A DNA stretch of 8,062 bases from Clostridiales bacterium (GTDB lineage Bacteria; Bacillota_A; Clostridia; Oscillospirales; Acutalibacteraceae), in NCBI GenBank assembly GCA_009774735.1, contig VSOH01000062.1, positions 1 through 8,062 on the forward strand, read 5' to 3'. Positions 7,098 to 8,062 of the stretch are shown here, one piece after another. The notes beneath the pieces were generated by a model that was not told the DNA's origin, made no database searches, and worked only from the letters and a program-made list of their open reading frames with translations. A program made the translations under genes and the position numbers. How positions within the stretch are numbered: position 1 is the stretch's first letter; each line of letters begins with the position of its first letter.

Positions 7098-8062
7098 AGA
7101 GTTCTTTAAAGGTATCTTCGGAACTGTGGCAGGTGGTGCACGTGCACTATGGGACGGTGCAGGCGGACTTGTTACTGGCAAAGGTACATCCGGTTTCAAG
7201 AGTGGTTGGAATAAGGGTAAGGCAGATGGTCAAAGAGTTGGTGCTAAATTAGATAACAGTATAAGCAGGACAGTTCAAAGGAATGTATCGTATTATAGTG
7301 CCCCTAATTCACTGCATATAAATCCTAATACGAGTGAAATATATAATGGTGGTCCGTATTACACAAATATTCGTGATGGATATTATCAAGCTCAATCACA
7401 ACGAGTATTAAAAAACTGGACTGCGTTGGAAACGAAAGCACAAAATGCTGTTGAATGGGCGAGAAAGCGTCTTTGTGAAAAGGCTGACAGAATTGTTGCA
7501 CAACAAATAGCTCAAGATAATATGCAGATGGAAATCTATCAGGCTCAAGTGGATTATTTTACTGGTACAGCACAAGATGGTGAAAAGCGATTAAGTGGTC
7601 CAGGTGTAGATGAAAACGGCGTTGCTTCTCTTAGTAAATTTCATGATGGCGGTTCTTCTGGCTTATGGAGTGGTAAAGTTGATGTGTACGGTGGATATGC
7701 TAAAGCTGAAGCATCGACAGTTTCATCTTTATCTACAAAACCAGGAAAAACAATTGAAGATCCAGCTTTGCTTAAATTTGAAGCAGAAACAGGAGTAATA
7801 AGTGCAAAAGCAGAAGGGAAATATGGTACTGAATATAACAATGTTCATATTAATGGAGATGGAACTATACTTTCAGCAGGCATAGAAGGAAATGTTAGTC
7901 TTGATAAAAATGGTGCGTATGTGGGAGTTGATGCTATGGCGTCAATTGCTGAAGGTTCTGTATCAACTGGTACTACTATTGCCGGTGTGACTGTAGATAT
8001 GACAGCCAAGGGACATGTTGGTGCTGTTGGAGGCTCCGGAAAAATACGTTATGAGTATGGAG
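6163..8062 (+). CDS. Orphan rhs core-tip cassette with C-terminal tip CT2 (runs off window)
   Basis: The frame is open from 6076 to the window end, and reads rhs core from 6103. ATG 6163 is the first in-frame ATG but has no good ribosome binding site. A TTG at 6076 has AAGGTG almost touching it, too close to be convincing. The lack of signal peptide, N-terminal domain and most YD repeats marks this as an orphan cassette, probably silent unless recombined onto an intact shell. The core ends at IDPSG (7084-7098). CT2 then has a Gly-rich hydrophobic linker (FFKGIFGTVAGGARALWDGAGG, about 7102-7167) and a GFKSGWNKGKADG motif. A charged helical stretch follows (about 7417-7560), then a beta-like segment rich in Gly, Ala and Ser from 7771 on (EAETGVISAKAEGKYG, then SAGIEGNVSLDKNGAYVGVD). 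Its catalytic end, if there is one, lies beyond the window. I cannot assign a toxin family. Confidence 0.85.
   Translation, partial: MVYTYDGAGNRLSAVKTSSGKILCNIQYTYNDNSQITDIESDCDDDKQTHIVLTYDENGNLKNTTCNDTEKVRDYTYDNENRLKAVKENGSLLMAALYDGNGDRIFRLDYRKNDDYVSNKAGTAENVYYPSNAVNSAYDTDVILNEMLIPNGVTQNTAINYELTGYINDINTEYTQTLMEFGANGNTTNVYEYGDGRNSATINGTKGYYLYDGRGSVAGLTGNTGGSMITYRYDAYGNTTKSNNTLNNPYQYNAEYTDSSTGLQYLRARYYDSSQGRFTTKDSVYGLIQLPITFNPYTYVCNNPLNLIDPSGEFFKGIFGTVAGGARALWDGAGGLVTGKGTSGFKSGWNKGKADGQRVGAKLDNSISRTVQRNVSYYSAPNSLHINPNTSEIYNGGPYYTNIRDGYYQAQSQRVLKNWTALETKAQNAVEWARKRLCEKADRIVAQQIAQDNMQMEIYQAQVDYFTGTAQDGEKRLSGPGVDENGVASLSKFHDGGSSGLWSGKVDVYGGYAKAEASTVSSLSTKPGKTIEDPALLKFEAETGVISAKAEGKYGTEYNNVHINGDGTILSAGIEGNVSLDKNGAYVGVDAMASIAEGSVSTGTTIAGVTVDMTAKGHVGAVGGSGKIRYEYG

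Noticed and set aside
6920..7252. Plus-strand open frame overlapping the end of the second core and CT2
   Set aside because: Out of frame with the rhs reading, which is open throughout; no recognisable content.

Overview
The window looks like accessory DNA from a low-GC Gram-positive bacterium, most likely a gut-type Clostridia member of the Bacillota. This rests on an AT-rich AgrC/ComD-like GHKL sensor kinase, strong GGAGG-type ribosome binding sites, and a WapA/Rhs-like YD-repeat protein. The assignment is inferred from gene style only; there is no rRNA or marker gene. The first 51 bases are not biological: they match the Illumina P7/Nextera i7 adapter with a few errors, so this end is probably the raw end of a draft contig.

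Layout. (1) 131-1231: a membrane sensor kinase of the GHKL type, cut off inside its ATP-binding domain just after the N-box and running out of frame into rhs sequence. (2) About 1159-5389: an rhs/YD-repeat gene that lacks its N-terminus. It is split by a frameshift near 1952-1956 into a 5' piece (to 2010) and a long 3' piece (listed from 2258) that carries the rest of the YD repeats, the Rhs-associated core ending in IDPSG, and a 275-residue variable tip (CT1). (3) 5405-6028: a two-TM membrane protein 15 bp after CT1, the expected position and type for its cognate immunity protein. (4) 6029-6094: a short spacer with a weak terminator-like hairpin and a near-perfect 14-bp-arm hairpin. (5) 6095 to the window end: a second, N-terminally truncated rhs segment. 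Its first 1003 bases align without gaps to 3558-4560 of the first gene. After the DPSG codons it switches to an unrelated tip (CT2), which runs off the window.

How the parts fit. This is the architecture of a polymorphic-toxin locus: a conserved YD-repeat shell, a swappable toxin tip, an immunity gene, then a downstream orphan rhs-tip cassette. Recombination across the duplicated core could swap CT2 onto the upstream shell. In the assembled sequence neither rhs copy has a complete 5' end. Either the whole stretch is an array of displaced cassettes, or the kinase/rhs join and the frameshift are assembly errors. Both tips end in beta-strand-like, Gly/Ser-rich segments that I cannot assign to a known toxin family. 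The membrane location of the immunity protein suggests that CT1 acts at the cell envelope.
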